DNA from: Microcaldota archaeon
GTDB lineage: Archaea > Micrarchaeota > Micrarchaeia > Micrarchaeales > CABMGC01
Direction of reading: 5' to 3'
DNA length: 6,929 nt
Assembly (NCBI GenBank): GCA_030043435.1
Contig: JASHXR010000090.1
Coordinates: forward strand, 1-6,929
Shown here: positions 5,260 through 6,929 of the stretch, in pieces
Layout: every line of letters starts with the position of its first letter
How positions within the stretch are numbered: the first letter of the stretch is position 1
Position numbers and translations under genes: made by a program
The notes under the pieces: generated by a model
Told to the model about the DNA's origin: nothing
The model's database searches: none
The model's input: the letters and a program-made list of their open reading frames with translations, nothing else

Positions 5260-5817
5260 TCACTTGAAGAAGTGGCTCTCGAAGTTCTTTATGTCCATCT
5301 CCGCGGTGTCGACGTCGGAGGCATGGACTATGTTCTCACATGCCCTCCTTTCTGTATTCGCCTTGTAGATCGAATCCGCTGCAAAATCCCCCCTGATGGT
5401 GCCCTTGGGCGAGATCGCAGGGTCGGTCTTGCCAACTATCGTACGCGATTCCGTGACCGCATCCCCGTCCTTCTCGAGTATAACTGCGATCACATCGGAA
5501 GAGGTCGCGTAGACCCTGTTCCACTGGTTCAGCTGCTTGCCTATCTCGAATGGGACCTCGGTCTTGAAGAGCTCCATTATCTTCGCCTTCTCGCCCTTCT
5601 CTGTCATGGCCTTGAGCGTCTTTCCGCCCATGCCTTCAAGCTGCGTCTTCGAGTCCTGGTACAGCAGCTCGGAGAGCTGCTTTGATATCCTTCCCTTGTG
5701 CATCTTCACTATCTTGAATCCTGCCTTCTCGAATCTTGCAATCACCGTGCCTACAAGGCCGCGCTTTATACCATCGGGTTTCAGAAAGATAAGTTCCTGG
5801 CTCATAAGCTCACTCAT
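5260..5817 (-). CDS. ndk: Nucleoside diphosphate kinase
   Basis: Cytosolic enzyme passing the gamma-phosphate of ATP to NDPs through a phosphohistidine, balancing the NTP and dNTP pools. Seen: FLKPDGIKRGLVG (11-23) with Lys K13, conserved Y53, R125, VGKTDP (128-133), GTIRGDF (139-145), and NIVHASD (162-168) with catalytic H165. All active-site residues expected for NDK are present. At 185 aa it is longer than the usual 140-155; the extra roughly 30 residues lie between Y53 and VIAVIL (109-114), a charged stretch. Longer NDK variants of this kind are known. ATG at 5817 is used; ATG at 5805 (MSQELIFLKPDG) is an equally plausible start. It diverges from infB. Its 3' end is partly duplicated in the small ORF downstream, and the inverted-repeat array begins 14 bp after its stop codon. 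Confidence 0.93.
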   Translation of the reverse strand: MSELMSQELIFLKPDGIKRGLVGTVIARFEKAGFKIVKMHKGRISKQLSELLYQDSKTQLEGMGGKTLKAMTEKGEKAKIMELFKTEVPFEIGKQLNQWNRVYATSSDVIAVILEKDGDAVTESRTIVGKTDPAISPKGTIRGDFAADSIYKANTERRACENIVHASDVDTAEMDIKNFESHFFK

Positions 5818-5850
5818 CGGTTTTCTTGGTTATATAATGGCACTAAACAA

Positions 5851-5860
5851 TTTATAAAAT
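5851..5860 (-). promoter_or_regulatory. TATA box of ndk
   Basis: Minus-strand ATTTTATAAA, centred about 38 nt before ATG 5817, predicting a leader of about 10-12 nt. A second box, ATTATATA at 5831-5838, would give a leaderless message from ATG 5805. No Shine-Dalgarno is seen before either start. Confidence 0.5.
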
Positions 5861-5886
5861 ACACACCTAGCTTGGTCTCTCCTCTA

Positions 5887-5894
5887 TTTATATA
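5887..5894 (+). promoter_or_regulatory. TATA box of infB
   Basis: TTTATATA, centred about 45 nt before the ATG at 5936, predicting transcription start near 5915-5917 and a short leader. It shares the 118-bp divergent ndk/infB intergenic region. Confidence 0.5.
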
Positions 5895-5935
5895 TTTTGT
5901 ATGAGAGGATAACAAGGACAAGTCCTGTGAGCGAA

Positions 5936-6929
5936 ATGATCAGGCAGCCGATAATATGCGTGATGGGCCACGTGGACGCGGGCAAGACCGCGCTGCTGGA
6001 CTCCATAAGGAGCACGACCATAGCCGCGCGCGAGGCAGGAGGGATAACGCAGCACATAGGCGCGAGCGAGGTACCCCTGGGCGTGATAAAGAAGACCGTA
6101 GGCGCGCTGCTCCAGAAGTTCAGCGTAGGCATAACCATACCAGGCCTTCTCTTCATAGACACGCCGGGCCACGAGGCCTTCACCAACCTGAGGAAGAGGG
6201 GAGGGTCTGTGGCAGACCTCGCCATCCTGGTCGTGGACGTGACGAAGGGCTTCGAGCCCCAGACGAACGAGGCGCTCGAGATACTCAAGGGGTACAAGAC
6301 GCCGTTCATACTCGCTGCCAACAAGATAGACGCGCTGACCGGGTGGAGGCCCCAGGGTACCAACTCCTTCGCCGAGTCGCTAGAGAAGCAGACCAGGGGC
6401 GTCGCAGAGGCCCTCGACGCGAGGATATACGGGCTCGTGGGCAAGCTCGGCGAGCTCGGCTTCAACAGCGAGCGGTTCGACCGCGTCAAGGACTTCAAGA
6501 AGGAGGTGGCGATAGTGCCAGTGAGCGCCAAGACCGGGGAGGGCATAGCCGAGCTCCTGATGTACGCGACCGGGCTTGCGCAGCGCTTCCTCGAGGCCCG
6601 GCTGCAGATGGAGGTGAGCGGGCCGGGCAGAGGGAACATACTCGAAAGGAAGGAGGACCGCGGGCTGGGCACAACAGTAGACATAATCCTCTACAACGGG
6701 ACGCTGAGGGTCAACGACATCATCGCCTTCGCCACGCAGGAGGGCCTTGCCACTACGAAGATAAGGGCGCTCCTGAAGCCCAAGGAGCTGCAGGAGATGC
6801 GCGAGTCATCGTCGAAGTTCTACTACCTCGACGCAGTCTCTGCGGCGTCGGGGGTCAAGATAAGCGCCAGCGGGCTCGACGGGGCACTGCCTGGCTCGCT
6901 CCTCCTCTCTACCGAGGTGGAGGGCTACG
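5936..6929 (+). CDS. infB: Translation initiation factor aIF5B (IF-2 family GTPase), 5' part
   Basis: Ribosome-bound GTPase promoting subunit joining and initiator tRNA placement. The first 331 codons of about 590-600 are visible; the gene runs off the right edge. GTPase motifs: G1 GHVDAGKT (11-18), G2 AGGITQHIGA (34-43), G3 DTPGHEAF (75-82) with catalytic His H79, G4 NKID (129-132), G5 SAKTGEG (197-203). Domain II follows, with GLGTTVDIILYNGTLRVND (243-261) and IRALLKPKELQEMR (276-289), characteristic of archaeal/eukaryotic factors. There is no N-terminal extension, unlike bacterial IF2. In G1 the residue before GK is Ala where most archaea have His; eukaryotic eIF5B has Thr there, so this position tolerates change. 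An in-frame GTG at 5927 is an alternative start. No strong ribosome binding site is seen. Confidence 0.95.
   Translation, partial: MIRQPIICVMGHVDAGKTALLDSIRSTTIAAREAGGITQHIGASEVPLGVIKKTVGALLQKFSVGITIPGLLFIDTPGHEAFTNLRKRGGSVADLAILVVDVTKGFEPQTNEALEILKGYKTPFILAANKIDALTGWRPQGTNSFAESLEKQTRGVAEALDARIYGLVGKLGELGFNSERFDRVKDFKKEVAIVPVSAKTGEGIAELLMYATGLAQRFLEARLQMEVSGPGRGNILERKEDRGLGTTVDIILYNGTLRVNDIIAFATQEGLATTKIRALLKPKELQEMRESSSKFYYLDAVSAASGVKISASGLDGALPGSLLLSTEVEGY

Noticed and set aside
5272..5685. Plus-strand ORF opposite ndk
   Set aside because: Antisense to the conserved NDK motifs, with no RBS, promoter or recognisable product.
5884..6684. 266-codon minus-strand ORF opposite infB
   Set aside because: Antisense to intact G1-G5 motifs of aIF5B; a Ser/Ala-rich shadow translation.

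Overview
The window reads as archaeal chromosome. The GTPase at the right edge is an archaeal/eukaryotic-type initiation factor aIF5B, whose G1 motif lies at the very N-terminus with no bacterial IF2 extension. Several genes have a TATA-like box about 27 nt upstream of the start codon and no Shine-Dalgarno, as expected for leaderless archaeal transcripts. Internal genes of the operon instead use GGTG-type ribosome binding sites. Complex I genes together with these features occur in lineages such as Thermoplasmata or Micrarchaeota-like archaea, but the lineage cannot be fixed from this window.

Left part (1-3912, + strand): the distal end of a complex I (Nuo/Fpo-type) operon, nuoJ (3' part), nuoK, nuoL and nuoN, packed with 1-nt overlaps or gaps. 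These encode the proton-pumping membrane arm. No nuoM lies between nuoL and nuoN. NuoL lacks the usual charged residue in TM12, and NuoN has Glu where TM7 normally carries Lys.

Middle (3913-5259): a leaderless MIP18/DUF59 (PaaD/SufT-like) Fe-S assembly gene (+). It converges on a vapBC toxin-antitoxin pair (-) whose toxin starts at TTG and overlaps the antitoxin. The roughly 300-bp region to the right of vapB, visibly richer in A+T than the nuo genes, is not empty. It holds a 48-codon ORF (5016-5162, -) whose C-terminus resembles that of the neighbouring ndk gene. The ORF is preceded by a 76-bp array of four 12-bp half-sites forming two back-to-back inverted repeats, one of which exactly frames a TATA-like box. 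This is the most novel-looking part of the window.

Right part (5260-6929): ndk (-), a somewhat long nucleoside diphosphate kinase, and infB (+), aIF5B running off the right edge, transcribed divergently from a short AT-rich promoter region.

Functionally the window joins respiratory energy conservation (complex I), Fe-S protein maturation, nucleotide balance (NDK) and translation initiation (aIF5B, a GTP consumer), with a toxin-antitoxin module and an unexplained small regulated locus inserted between the housekeeping genes.
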